Of a stretch of 64,000 nucleotides of DNA, positions 1 to 10,004 are shown piece after piece. The first letter of the stretch is position 1. The number at the start of each line of letters is the position of its first letter. The DNA lies in the NCBI RefSeq assembly GCF_000069785.1, contig NC_010530.1:2438412-2502411 (forward strand), read 5' to 3'. The position numbers were made by a program, and so were the translations under genes. The stretch comes from Cupriavidus taiwanensis LMG 19424 (GTDB lineage: Bacteria; Pseudomonadota; Gammaproteobacteria; Burkholderiales; Burkholderiaceae). A model generated the notes under the pieces. That model searched no databases. It worked only from the letters and a program-made list of their open reading frames with translations, and had not been told where the DNA came from.

Positions 1-346
1 CATCCTTGAGCGGGTCGAACGCGGGCTTGAGCACGTGCGGCACCTCGGTCAGCACATTGCTCGCGGTGACCATGATGGTCTGGCCATCGGCGGGCGCCGC
101 CAGCATGGTGGTGATGGCGATGCCACCGCCCGCGCCGGGCTTGTTGTCGACCACAACGGGGTGGCCAAGGTCCGCGGACAGCTGGTCCGCCAGCAGCCGC
201 GCGAGAACGTCCATGGTGCCGCCGGCCGGGGCCGGCACCAGCATGCGGACCGGCTTGCTGGTCCAGGCCATGGCAGAGGGCGCGGCCAGCGCGAGGCTGG
301 CCGCCGCGGCGGCGATGCGCAGCAGGAAGGCGGGTCGGGTGGTCAT
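1..346 (-). CDS. Bug/TctC-family periplasmic binding protein (N-terminal part; runs off the window)
   Basis: The reading frame starts at 346 and is open to the window edge, giving about 115 residues. An Ala-rich signal peptide ends near AMA-WTSKPVR. The mature start (KPVRMLVPAPAGGTMDVLARLLAD, then VVVDNKPGAGGGIA) is typical of Bug receptors, which bind carboxylates and related solutes in the periplasm. It is the third gene of a minus-strand set after the BKACE and DUF1289 genes, so it may bind a related substrate. The C-terminal half is missing only because the window ends; no frameshift is visible. Confidence 0.85.
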   Translation of the reverse strand, partial: MTTRPAFLLRIAAAAASLALAAPSAMAWTSKPVRMLVPAPAGGTMDVLARLLADQLSADLGHPVVVDNKPGAGGGIAITTMLAAPADGQTIMVTASNVLTEVPHVLKPAFDPLKD

Positions 347-356
347 GTTGTCTCCG

Positions 357-548
357 TTACGTAGTATGGCTGCTGCTTGCCCGGCGTGCCGGCAGCGCGG
401 CCAGGATTTGCGCGCGTTCGGCCTCGCTCATGCGCGGCCAGCGGCCGATTTCCAGCCGGGTCCGGCTGCAGCCCTGGCAAAAGCGGTTGGCCAGGTCCAT
501 GCGGCAGATGTTGATGCAGGGATTGGCGAGGGTGTCGGGGTGATGCAT
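357..548 (-). CDS. DUF1289 family small Cys-rich protein
   Basis: A 63-residue protein with the DUF1289 pattern: PCINICRMD near residue 10, then CQGCSRT, EIGRW and MSEAER. The four cysteines suggest a small metal site; function is unknown across the family. It lies between the BKACE gene (59 bp upstream) and the Bug receptor gene (10 bp downstream) on the same strand, so it is probably co-transcribed. DUF1289 genes often sit in metabolic operons without a known role. Confidence 0.85.
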   Translation of the reverse strand: MHHPDTLANPCINICRMDLANRFCQGCSRTRLEIGRWPRMSEAERAQILAALPARRASSSHTT

Positions 549-607
549 CGGCGGCTCCGGTCATGGCTGGCGCGGGCCGGCCGCATAGCCGGCCCCGCCC
601 GCAGCCG

Positions 608-1666
608 TCAGGCGGCCGCGCGCCGCGGCAGGTTCTTCTGCCCCGACTTGCGGTTGGGGGCCATGCCGTTGGCCTGCAGCGTGGCCTCGGCGCTGTCGTA
701 CCAGGTGCCGATGCGGTAGATCTCGCGCGCTTCCCGGCCCGAGGCAATCTCGCGGCCCAGCTCGCGCGCCACGCGCACGCACTGCTCGATCTGCTGCACC
801 GAGGTCATGCGCTTGCCGTGCTGGTCGATGATGGTGTCCTCGATGCCGCAGCGCGGATGCAGGCCCATCGCCATGGCCATCATGTTGAACGGCAGCACGT
901 TCTTCAGCAGCGACTCGGCGGTCAGCGTGCAGCCGTCCGGGGCGCGGTGCACGAAGTTGAAGAAGTTGAACGGGTTGGGGCCGTCGAAGCCGCCGCCGAT
1001 GCCGATCCAGGTCAGATTCAGCGGACCGGTGTAGACGCCTGCGCGCACCAGCCGCTCCAGCGTTTCCAGCGCATGCATGCCGGTCAGCTGGAAATGGGGC
1101 TGGATGCCGGCGCCCTGCAGCCGGCGCAGGTGCTCTTCGACCCAGCCCGGGCCCGCCGGCACGGTCATCTCGCGGTAGGCGGCCTGGTAGGCCGGGTGCT
1201 CCAGCGAAGTCCCCTTCAGGTACTCCGGATAGAGCAGCTCCATGATGTTCATCTGCGTGGTGTTGATGGCCACGGTGACCTGGTCGGGCTTGGGCTGCAG
1301 CTCCGCCAGCATGTGCCGGGTGTCGTCGGACAGCCACTTGGCCTCCTGGCCGTCATCCTCCGGCGCGAACGAGATCGAGCCGCCGACCTGGATGATCATG
1401 TCCGGCACCGCGGCGCGCACGCCGGCGATCAGCTCGTTGAACTTGGACAGGCGCTTGGAGCCCTTGCCGTCGAGTTCGCGCACATGCAGGTGCAGCACCG
1501 TGGCGCCGGCGTTGTAGCAGTCGACCGCCTTCTGCACCTGTTCCTCCATGGTGACCGGGATGTCCTCGGGGAAGTCCTGCGGCATCCACTCGGGGCCATA
1601 CGGGGCCACGGTGATCACCACTTTGTCCATGTTCTCGGGGTGCAGGGAATCGTCGAGGAATTGCAT
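608..1666 (-). CDS. BKACE-family enzyme (beta-keto acid cleavage, DUF849)
   Basis: About 352 residues. The BKACE family condenses a beta-keto acid with acetyl-CoA and cleaves it to acetoacetate and a new CoA ester using an active-site zinc. The sequence shows the family start (MDKVVITVAPYGPEW), the metal-binding strand LHLHVRELDGKGS and a late GTWYDS block. I chose ATG 1666 because GGAG lies just upstream and the product begins MQFLDDSLHPEN; the frame could extend 13 codons further. It heads an operon with DUF1289 and a Bug receptor and diverges from an AraC regulator. The exact beta-keto acid cannot be read from sequence. Confidence 0.87.
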   Translation of the reverse strand: MQFLDDSLHPENMDKVVITVAPYGPEWMPQDFPEDIPVTMEEQVQKAVDCYNAGATVLHLHVRELDGKGSKRLSKFNELIAGVRAAVPDMIIQVGGSISFAPEDDGQEAKWLSDDTRHMLAELQPKPDQVTVAINTTQMNIMELLYPEYLKGTSLEHPAYQAAYREMTVPAGPGWVEEHLRRLQGAGIQPHFQLTGMHALETLERLVRAGVYTGPLNLTWIGIGGGFDGPNPFNFFNFVHRAPDGCTLTAESLLKNVLPFNMMAMAMGLHPRCGIEDTIIDQHGKRMTSVQQIEQCVRVARELGREIASGREAREIYRIGTWYDSAEATLQANGMAPNRKSGQKNLPRRAAA

Positions 1667-1719
1667 AGATCGCTCCGGTTGGTTGGTGACTGGAGTATCG
1701 ATCAACGGACCGCCGCGAT

Positions 1720-1756
1720 TTGACGATGCGGGACAACCGATTTACATTTCGGGACA
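1720..1756 (+). promoter_or_regulatory. Paired direct-repeat operator, AraC-type
   Basis: Two 16-bp direct repeats, TTGACGATGCGGGACA (1720-1735) and TTTACATTTCGGGACA (1741-1756), are 21 bp apart, two helical turns. This is typical spacing for an AraC-family dimer. They lie between the divergent BKACE operon (start 1666) and the araC-type gene (start 1784). The same pair with the same pitch recurs at 8229-8265. Confidence 0.6.
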
Positions 1757-1783
1757 CTCAGGGAAAGCCCGGAAGCCACTGTC

Positions 1784-2785
1784 ATGTCCTACTACCTGCG
1801 CAGTGCCAGCCTGACCAACTACGTCGAAGTGGCCCGTGCGCTGGGCCTGGATCCGTACCAGCAACTCAGGGCCGCGAAGATCAACCGCTCGGTGCTGCTG
1901 GACCCCGACATCCGCATCCCGGCGACAGTGGTGGGCCGCTTGCTGGATGCGTCGGCGCGCGCCGCCGGGGCCGAGGATTTCGGCCTGCGCATGGCCGAGC
2001 TGCGCGAGTTCTCCAACCTCGGCCCGCTGGCTTTCGTGGTACGCGAGGAACCGACGCTGCGCCGCGCGCTGGAGTCGATGGTGCGCTACATGGGCCTGCA
2101 GAATGAGTCGCTGTCGATGCGGGTCGAAGACAGCGATGACCTGGTGATGATCCGGCTGCAGGTGCTCAGCGAAGCGCCGGGCACCTTGCGGCAGGCGACC
2201 GATCTGGCGGTGGGCGTGGTGTTCCGCATGCTGAAGCTGTTCCTGGGGCCATCGTGGCGGCCGCGCAGCATCTGCTTCACGCATCCCGCGCCGGCCAGCA
2301 CGGCGACCTACGCCCGCGTATTCGGCATGGCGGGGTCCTTCAACCAGGACTTCGACGGCATCGTCTGCCAGGCCGCGGACCTGGAAGCGCCGTTGCCGTC
2401 GTACGACCCGGTGATGGCGCAGCAGGTGAAGCAATATCTCGGCACGCTGCTGGCGCAGTCGACCGCAGCCACCATGCCCGACATGGTGCGCAAGCTGGTG
2501 TACGCGCTGCTGCCGACCGGGCTGTGCTCGGTGGAGCGCGTGGCCCAGCATCTCAGCGTCGACCGCCGCACCGTGCACCGGCGCCTGGAGCAGGCGCATA
2601 CCAGCTACTCCGACATCCTCGCCGAAGCCCGCGCCGACCTGGTGATCCGTTACCTGGAGAACCGCGAGCGGCCGCTGTCGGAAGTGGCGGCGCTGCTCGG
2701 CTTTTCGTCGCTGAGCGCGTTCTCGCGCTGGTTCAGCGGGCGTTTCGGGCGCAGCGTGTCGGCATGGCGGGCACTTCACACTTGA
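1784..2785 (+). CDS. AraC-family transcriptional regulator
   Basis: 333 residues. Residues about 1-210 look like the AraC-type ligand-binding/dimerisation domain of OruR-like regulators (RSVLLDPDIRIPATVVGRLLD, EDFGLRMAE). Residues about 230-333 form the paired HTH domain (VERVAQHLSVDRRTVHRRLEQ, then EVAALLGFSSLSAFSRWFSGRFG). It diverges from the BKACE operon, with a 21-bp-pitch direct repeat in the 117-bp spacer. It is the obvious candidate regulator of that operon and, because of the matching operator at 8229-8265, of the MFS/hydrolase/porin operon. The ligand is unknown. Confidence 0.9.
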   Translation: MSYYLRSASLTNYVEVARALGLDPYQQLRAAKINRSVLLDPDIRIPATVVGRLLDASARAAGAEDFGLRMAELREFSNLGPLAFVVREEPTLRRALESMVRYMGLQNESLSMRVEDSDDLVMIRLQVLSEAPGTLRQATDLAVGVVFRMLKLFLGPSWRPRSICFTHPAPASTATYARVFGMAGSFNQDFDGIVCQAADLEAPLPSYDPVMAQQVKQYLGTLLAQSTAATMPDMVRKLVYALLPTGLCSVERVAQHLSVDRRTVHRRLEQAHTSYSDILAEARADLVIRYLENRERPLSEVAALLGFSSLSAFSRWFSGRFGRSVSAWRALHT

Positions 2786-2821
2786 TTTGGTGGCAGTCAG
2801 GCTGTCACGCCTCCGAAAGTA

Positions 2822-2892
2822 ATTCGCTGAACAGCGAATATTCTACTCATGCCGAATATTCGGTATAGTGCGCTTATTCGCTGAACAGGAAA
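2822..2892 (+). promoter_or_regulatory. Repeat-rich promoter/operator of the AbiE-like module
   Basis: An AT-rich stretch in a GC-rich region. It holds the inverted repeat ATTCGCTGAACAGCGAAT (2822-2839), the perfect palindrome CCGAATATTCGG (2852-2863), a TATAGT -10-like hexamer (2864-2869), and a second copy of the first repeat, ATTCGCTGAACAGGAAAT (2875-2892). Such dyads upstream of a gene with a winged-helix domain suggest autoregulation. Confidence 0.5.
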
Positions 2893-2903
2893 TAAGTGCC
2901 GTC

Positions 2904-3983
2904 ATGACTGAATCGGCCCTCGCGGAACATGCATTGATTGGGCAGCTCCTGGAGTCACTGCGGGGGCTGCCGGACGTGCATGCCGATTTGGCTGGATCGG
3001 ACACTGCTGTTCAAGCGGCAGGTCGCATCGACGCGAAAATTGATCTGCACGTCGCCGGCAAATCGATTGTCTTGCTGGTAGAGGCAAGGAAGTCTGTCTT
3101 TCCCCGCGACGTGCGCCAGGCGTTGTGGCAGTTGAAGTCGCTGCAGCACGGTCATTCCCCCGATGTGCAGCACCTGTTGATCGCCGAGTCGCTGTCCCCT
3201 GGAGCGAAAGAATTGCTCAGGGCCGAGCGCATCGGCTACTTCGATAGCGGGGGAAGTCTGTTTCTGCCGGCCGCGGGCGCCTACGTCTACATCGACAAGC
3301 CGGCTCCGAAGACTGCAGAAAAGGCGGTGCGGTCACTCTTCTCCGGTCGGCGCGCACAGGTCTTGCACGCGCTGCTGGTCCATCACGAGGCATGGTTTGG
3401 TGTTACCGAAGTAGCCGCGCGGGCGCAGGTGGCCCCATCCACAGTCTCCGACGTACTAAGTGAGCTGGAGCGGTTCGACTGGCTAGTGTCGCGAGGGCAG
3501 GGGCCAGGCAAGGAGCGGCATCTGCGCGATCCAGGTGCGTTGCTCGATGCCTGGGCGAAGCAGCTCGTCACGCAGCGCGCGCCAGTGCTGCGCCGGTACT
3601 TCGTGCCCGGATTGAAATCCGAGGCACTGATTGAACGGCTAGACCAGCTACTCGATACGCATCAGGTCGCTTATGCGGTGAGCTACGAAGCCGCTGCACA
3701 GCGCTATGCCCCTTTTTTGTCCGGCATCTCGCAAGTGCGAGTGCGATTGCTGCCAACCACCGCTGCCGAAACGGCAATGGCTGAGTTGCGTGCGCGCGCC
3801 GTCAGTGAAGGGGCGAACCTCGCGGTCATCGAGGCCAAATCGGCGGGAGAACTGCTGTTTCGGCAAAACGTCGGGGGCATCTGGCTGGCCAGCCCGGTCC
3901 AGGTCTATCTCGACCTCTTGCGCGGCGAAGGCCGCGCCAAGGACATGGCCGAGCACTTGCGCAAGGAAAGGATCGGATTCTGA
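2904..3983 (+). CDS. AbiEi-like winged-helix protein (putative type IV antitoxin)
   Basis: About 359 residues from ATG 2904. A GTG start at 2868 is also open but overlaps the likely -10 box. The first third has a nuclease-fold-like pattern (KIDLHV...IVLLVEARKS, then VRQALWQLK). Next comes a winged helix (VTEVAARAQVAPSTVSDVLSEL). The C-terminus (ASPVQVYLDLLRGEGRAKDM) matches AbiEi-type antitoxins. The stop overlaps the next start by one base (TGATG), so the pair is translationally coupled. Repeats upstream fit autorepression. Whether the N-terminal domain cuts DNA is doubtful, because the canonical E-x-K reads E-A-R-K. Confidence 0.7.
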   Translation: MTESALAEHALIGQLLESLRGLPDVHADLAGSDTAVQAAGRIDAKIDLHVAGKSIVLLVEARKSVFPRDVRQALWQLKSLQHGHSPDVQHLLIAESLSPGAKELLRAERIGYFDSGGSLFLPAAGAYVYIDKPAPKTAEKAVRSLFSGRRAQVLHALLVHHEAWFGVTEVAARAQVAPSTVSDVLSELERFDWLVSRGQGPGKERHLRDPGALLDAWAKQLVTQRAPVLRRYFVPGLKSEALIERLDQLLDTHQVAYAVSYEAAAQRYAPFLSGISQVRVRLLPTTAAETAMAELRARAVSEGANLAVIEAKSAGELLFRQNVGGIWLASPVQVYLDLLRGEGRAKDMAEHLRKERIGF

Positions 3984-4879
3984 TGGCGAAACCCGCAACG
4001 TTCGATGGCTACAGCGACCAATACACGACCGACTGCGAACGCGTCCTCGTAACACTGCTGCGCGGCCTCGGACCGTGGAAGGACTCTGCCTACCTGATCG
4101 GGGGACTCACGCCGCGATATCTCGTTTCCGCACGGCCTCCGGTAGTGCCGGCGCACGCCGGCACTCTGGACGTGGACATTGTGATCGACCTGCAAATCCT
4201 GGCAGATACCGAGGCATATCACACACTCGAAGATAACCTCAGGAAAATGGGTTTCGAGCGGTCCGAGAACAGCGCTGGCGCAAAGCTTTCCTGGCGATGG
4301 CAGACCCGCACGGAACATGGCGCGTTGATGGTGCTGGAACTGCTGGCGGATGCACCGGACATCGCTGGTGGCAAGGTGCAGCCATTGCCGACCGAAGGCA
4401 CGATCTCAGCTCTGAACATCCCATATTCGTCCATTGTTTTTGACCTTCACCAAGTTACTGAGATTCAGGCTGAGCTCCTCGGCGGCAATGGAATCGTGAC
4501 GGAACACATCAAGCATGCAAACCTCGTCAGCTTTACCTGCCTGAAGTCGTTCGCCTTCGACCAGCGCTTCGAACGCAAGGACGCACACGACCTGATCTAT
4601 TGCATCGAACACGCAACCGAGGGACCGGACGCCGTGGCGTCAGCGTTTCAGAAGGAGCGCAACGGCAAGCACGGCGCCGTCCTCGAGGCCTCACTGGCGA
4701 TCCTGCGCAGCCGCTTCGCCAGCGACGAAAAAGCCGAAGGCTATCGCAAGGACGGTCCGGTGTCGGTCGCAAAGTTCGAGCTTGGCGAAGGCAACGAGCC
4801 AGCGCAACGTGAGGCGAGGATATTGCGCCAGCGGCAGGCCTGCGACGTGATCGAACAACTCCTTGCCCGAATCGGATAA
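3983..4879 (+). CDS. AbiEii-like nucleotidyltransferase-fold protein (putative toxin partner)
   Basis: 298 residues. Near the N-terminus YLIGGLTPRYLV is followed by GTLDVDIVIDL, matching the GG-R...D-x-D core of minimal nucleotidyltransferases. A later block (FDQRFERKDAHDLIY) resembles the conserved region of AbiEii/AbiGii proteins. In known type IV systems the nucleotidyltransferase is the toxin and the upstream winged-helix protein the antitoxin. The gene is coupled to 2904-3983 by a one-base overlap. The module lies between an AraC gene and an operon with the same operator, as if inserted there. Phage-defence or addiction activity is inference. Confidence 0.65.
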   Translation: MAKPATFDGYSDQYTTDCERVLVTLLRGLGPWKDSAYLIGGLTPRYLVSARPPVVPAHAGTLDVDIVIDLQILADTEAYHTLEDNLRKMGFERSENSAGAKLSWRWQTRTEHGALMVLELLADAPDIAGGKVQPLPTEGTISALNIPYSSIVFDLHQVTEIQAELLGGNGIVTEHIKHANLVSFTCLKSFAFDQRFERKDAHDLIYCIEHATEGPDAVASAFQKERNGKHGAVLEASLAILRSRFASDEKAEGYRKDGPVSVAKFELGEGNEPAQREARILRQRQACDVIEQLLARIG

Positions 4880-4924
4880 GGAGCGCAACCACGCGCCGCG
4901 CGTCATATCGCGCAAAGGCCCGGA

Positions 4925-6088
4925 TCAGAACTTGTGCCGGACCCCCAGCGCCACGCCCACCATGCTGCGTTGCCCGTTGGCCGCGGCATAGCTGTTGCCC
5001 AGCGACAGGCTGTTGGCATAGACCGTGGCCAGCGATTCCAGCATCAGCCCGGCATTGCGCGCGTAGGCGGTGGACACGTACACGTCGGTGCGTTTCGAGA
5101 ATGCATAGTTGGCGATAAAGGCCACCTGCCACGGATTGGCCACCTGCGTGTCGCCGAACAGGCTGCGGACGTTGTCGTAGTTGTACTCGAGCGTCAGCCC
5201 CACGGCCGGGGTGACCTGGTAGTTGGCGCCGATCCAGTAAAAGTCGTCGCGCTGGATCACCACGTCGGCGGCGTTCTTGTTCTGGCCCCAGCGATAGCCG
5301 CCCATGAGCTTGGCCGGGCCAAAGGTGTAGCTGGCGCCCACCACGGCCTTGCGCAGGGTGCCGTTGCTGGTGCCGATGGTCGGATTCCACTGGTCGTAGC
5401 CGACGGTGGCGCCGAAGGGGCCGGCGGCATACGCCAGCGATGCGCCGTAGGCGGTATCGCGGCGGAACTGTCCGGGCACTTCGCCATTGCCCCCGATCGG
5501 CGTGGCGACGCCGACCGTCTGCGGCAGCGCCAGCCCGACGCCAAACGACCAGTGCGCGCGCGCCGTCAGCGGGCCGAACTGGCCGGTGTACTTCACGGTG
5601 TTGTCCTCGCGGAAATTGGCGCCGGCCTGCAGCACCACCGGTTCGTATTGCGTGGCGTAGGCCGTGGGCGAGAAGTTCGCCAGGGCTTCGAAGATCGACG
5701 TGTACTGGCGGCCGAAGCTGAACTGGCCGACGTTGGCCTGGCGCACGGCGACAAAGGCCTGGCGACCGAACAGGCGCCCGCCTTGCTGCAGCGCGCCGTT
5801 GTCCACGCCGAAGCCGCTTTCCAGCACGAACGATGCCTGCCATCCGGCGCCCAGGTCCTCCATGCCGCGCAGGCCCCAGCGCGAGCCGGACAGGCCGCCC
5901 GAGGCCATGCGGAACACCTTGTCGCCCGGCCCCCGGTTGAAGCCGTTCGCCGCGACCGGCACGGCGCCGACGCGGTTCACGTACTCGACGTTGATGTCGG
6001 CCACGCCATACAGCGTGACCGACGATTGCGCGGCGGCCGCCAGCGGGCACCCCAGCATCAGGGCCATGACGGTGTTTCTGGTTTTCAT
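4925..6088 (-). CDS. Gram-negative trimeric porin (Burkholderiales type)
   Basis: 387 residues. The signal peptide MKTRNTVMALMLGCPLAAAAQ is followed by SSVTLYGVADINVEYV, the standard first strand of Burkholderiales porins. GSRWGLRGMEDLG and a C-terminal VGVALGVRHKF ending in Phe mark an outer-membrane beta-barrel. The start is fixed by a strong AGGAGG 6 bases upstream. The longer open frame upstream is an artefact running through the hydrolase and transporter genes. It is last in the MFS/hydrolase/porin set and probably admits the same substrate across the outer membrane. Confidence 0.92.
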   Translation of the reverse strand: MKTRNTVMALMLGCPLAAAAQSSVTLYGVADINVEYVNRVGAVPVAANGFNRGPGDKVFRMASGGLSGSRWGLRGMEDLGAGWQASFVLESGFGVDNGALQQGGRLFGRQAFVAVRQANVGQFSFGRQYTSIFEALANFSPTAYATQYEPVVLQAGANFREDNTVKYTGQFGPLTARAHWSFGVGLALPQTVGVATPIGGNGEVPGQFRRDTAYGASLAYAAGPFGATVGYDQWNPTIGTSNGTLRKAVVGASYTFGPAKLMGGYRWGQNKNAADVVIQRDDFYWIGANYQVTPAVGLTLEYNYDNVRSLFGDTQVANPWQVAFIANYAFSKRTDVYVSTAYARNAGLMLESLATVYANSLSLGNSYAAANGQRSMVGVALGVRHKF

Positions 6089-6153
6089 CTGTTTCCTCCT
6101 TGTTGGCCCGGCCTGGTGGCCGGATGTTCTTGTCATGCAGCGCTGCGGCGCGC

Positions 6154-6747
6154 TCACGCCTGCTGCGCGGCCAGCGTCTCCAGCTCCGCCAGCAATGCAT
6201 GGGCGCGCGGCCAGGGGCCATAGCCGGCGGCCGGGTTGAGATGGCCGACGTTGCCCAGCTCGGCCAGCCCGCTGCCCCAGGCGGCGGCCATTTCGGTAAC
6301 GCGCGCATGGCTGGCCAGCGGGTCGTTGCGGCTCGCCGCGACCAGGCTGGGGAATGGCAATGGCGCCAGCGGCGTCGGCAACCAGCCGGCTTGCGCCAGG
6401 GCTTCTTGCGCCGGATAGCCCGGCGGCAGCGGCTGCGTGAAGTCCGGCGGCGTCACCAGCAGCGCGCCCCGGATGGGGCGGCGGTGCCGCGCCGCCCAAT
6501 GCACGGTGATCATCACGCCGGCGCTGTGCGCCACCAGCACCACCGGCCCGTCGATGGCCGCCAGCGCCGCGTCGAGCGCGGCCACACGGGCGGCGCAGCT
6601 GAGCTTGTCGTGCTCCAGCGGCGGCACGCAGCGGGCGTCGTGCCCTTGCGCCAGCAGTTCGGCCTGCAGCAGGGTCTGCCAGTGCTCGGCGACGTGGTCG
6701 CGCAGGCCCGGCACCATCAGGATGGTGGGTGAGGGGGTAGCAGTCAT
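6154..6747 (-). CDS. RBBP9/YdeN-family serine hydrolase (alpha/beta fold)
   Basis: 197 residues, the usual size for the small RBBP9/YdeN group. The N-terminal ILMVPGLRDHVAEHWQTLL is characteristic. The nucleophile elbow is AHSAGV (A replaces the first G of GxSxG), the acid lies in ASRNDPLA and the catalytic His in NVGHLNPAAG. It lies 18 bp downstream of the MFS gene and 65 bp upstream of the porin gene on the same strand. It may hydrolyse an ester taken up by those proteins; the substrate is unknown. Confidence 0.88.
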   Translation of the reverse strand: MTATPSPTILMVPGLRDHVAEHWQTLLQAELLAQGHDARCVPPLEHDKLSCAARVAALDAALAAIDGPVVLVAHSAGVMITVHWAARHRRPIRGALLVTPPDFTQPLPPGYPAQEALAQAGWLPTPLAPLPFPSLVAASRNDPLASHARVTEMAAAWGSGLAELGNVGHLNPAAGYGPWPRAHALLAELETLAAQQA

Positions 6748-6765
6748 GGTGGAATCGGAAAAGGG

Positions 6766-8121
6766 TCAGGCAGGAACTGCGTGGGGCATGGGTTGGCCAT
6801 CCAGGCGCCGCAGGTCCGCGGCATAGTGGCGGCGGCCGATACAGAACAGCAGCGTGGCGGCGGCGCCGGCCAGCGGAATCCATTGCAGCGCGCCGGTCAG
6901 GCCGATGCGGTCGGCCAGCACGCCGGTGAGGAACGGACCCGGCGCCAGGCCCAGCAGGTTGTTGATCAGCGTCAGCGTGGCAAACGCGGTGGCGTGGATG
7001 GCAGGCCGCGTCAGGTTGGCGACCATCGCGCTGGCCGGGCCGGCGCATCCGCCCACCACCAGCATGCCCGCCCCGATCAGCACCAGCTGGGCCGTGCCCG
7101 CGGGCAGCCGGAACGCCGTCATCAGCAACACGCAGCAGGCCAGGCTGTAGGCAATGGCCATGTGCCATTTGCGGCGGGGTGCATGCCGTGCGACGCGGTC
7201 GGTCAGGGCGCCGCAGGCCACCATGCCGGCGCCGGCCACCAGCACCAGCAGCGCCGCGACCACGCCAGCACGGCCGGTGGCCATGCCGTACGCGCGCGCC
7301 AGGAAGCTCGGCAGCCACGCCAGCAGCGCGGCCATCACCAGCAGTTGCAAGGCGCTGCCGGCGCAGGCACAAAGCATCGAGGGCACCGTCAGCAGTTCGC
7401 GCACGATCCGGCGCGGCGCCAGCTGGCGCGCCATGGCCGCATCGCTGCCGGCCTCCTCGCTGCCGGCGCCAATGCGCTGCTGCAGCCGGCGCAGCCGCTG
7501 CTCGCTGATCATCAGCGCGTAACAGGCCACCATCGCCAGCCCGAACGCGGCCATCCCGGCAAAGGCCATGCGCCAGCCGAAATGCGCGGACAGGATGCCG
7601 CCCAGTCCCATGCCCAGCACCGAGCCGAACGCGCCACCGGCAATGAACGCGGCGCTGAGGCTGGCGCGCAGGTGGCGCGGGAACACCGACACCACCACCG
7701 CGATGCCCACGCTGCCATACGCGGCCTCGCCGATGCCAACGCACAGGCGCGCCAGGAACATCTGGCCGAAGCTGCCCGCCAGCGCGCAGCCCAACGTGGC
7801 CAGGCTCCATAGCGCCGCCATCAGGATCAGGCTGCGCACGCGGCCCCAGCGGTCGGCCAGCAGCGACAGCGGAATCGCCAGCACGCCCACCATCAGCGCC
7901 ACCACCCCGCCTAGCGCCCCCAGTTCCGTATCCCCCAGCTGCCATTCGGCCTTCAGCAGCGGAAACACGGCATTGAGCACCTGGCGCGACATGTAGTCCG
8001 ACAGCAGCAGCGCAAAGGTCAGCGCAAACACCAGCCACGCATAGCGCGGTCCGGCAGCCGCGGGCGCGGCCGGCGTGGGCGCGGCGGATGCGGCGGCAAG
8101 GGCAAGGCGGGATCTGGGCAT
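6766..8121 (-). CDS. MFS transporter
   Basis: 451 residues with about 12 predicted membrane segments. The family loop 2-3 motif is LADRWGRVRS. The opening segment YAWLVFALTFALLLSDYMSRQVLNAVFPLLK resembles anion/aromatic-acid MFS importers. GGAG lies just upstream of the ATG. It heads the operon with a hydrolase and a porin. Its upstream region carries a 21-bp-pitch repeat pair (8229-8265) matching the one in front of the BKACE operon. It is likely the inner-membrane importer of that regulon's substrate. Confidence 0.88.
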   Translation of the reverse strand: MPRSRLALAAASAAPTPAAPAAAGPRYAWLVFALTFALLLSDYMSRQVLNAVFPLLKAEWQLGDTELGALGGVVALMVGVLAIPLSLLADRWGRVRSLILMAALWSLATLGCALAGSFGQMFLARLCVGIGEAAYGSVGIAVVVSVFPRHLRASLSAAFIAGGAFGSVLGMGLGGILSAHFGWRMAFAGMAAFGLAMVACYALMISEQRLRRLQQRIGAGSEEAGSDAAMARQLAPRRIVRELLTVPSMLCACAGSALQLLVMAALLAWLPSFLARAYGMATGRAGVVAALLVLVAGAGMVACGALTDRVARHAPRRKWHMAIAYSLACCVLLMTAFRLPAGTAQLVLIGAGMLVVGGCAGPASAMVANLTRPAIHATAFATLTLINNLLGLAPGPFLTGVLADRIGLTGALQWIPLAGAAATLLFCIGRRHYAADLRRLDGQPMPHAVPA

Positions 8122-8228
8122 GGGCGTCTCCGGAAGCCGGTCGGCGGTCTTGGCGCCGCCGTGTGTTCAGTACCCGCGCAAAGTGGCGGGCGAGCGCAGC
8201 CAGTATCTGGCGATCGGGCCCGCGTGGT

Positions 8229-8265
8229 TTGATATTCCGGGACGTTCGCTTGACATTACGTGACA
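8229..8265 (+). promoter_or_regulatory. Second copy of the paired AraC-type operator
   Basis: TTGATATTCCGGGACG (8229-8244) and TTGACATTACGTGACA (8250-8265) are direct repeats 21 bp apart, 108 bp upstream of the MFS start codon. They match the pair at 1720-1756 in sequence, orientation and pitch, pointing to one regulator for both operons. Confidence 0.6.
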
Positions 8266-8283
8266 GGTGGGGAAAACGCCGAG

Positions 8284-8315
8284 ACAAAAAAAACCGGCAC
8301 CCGAAGGTGCCGGTT
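8284..8315 (-). terminator. Rho-independent terminator of argG
   Basis: A perfect 10-bp stem (AACCGGCACC / GGTGCCGGTT) with loop CGAA. On the minus strand it is followed by eight T residues, 40 bp past the argG stop codon. Confidence 0.9.
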
Positions 8316-8354
8316 CCTGACCGTCGCGTGCCCCGTGCGAGGGCGCCGCGGGCC

Positions 8355-10004
<1,650 letters not shown>

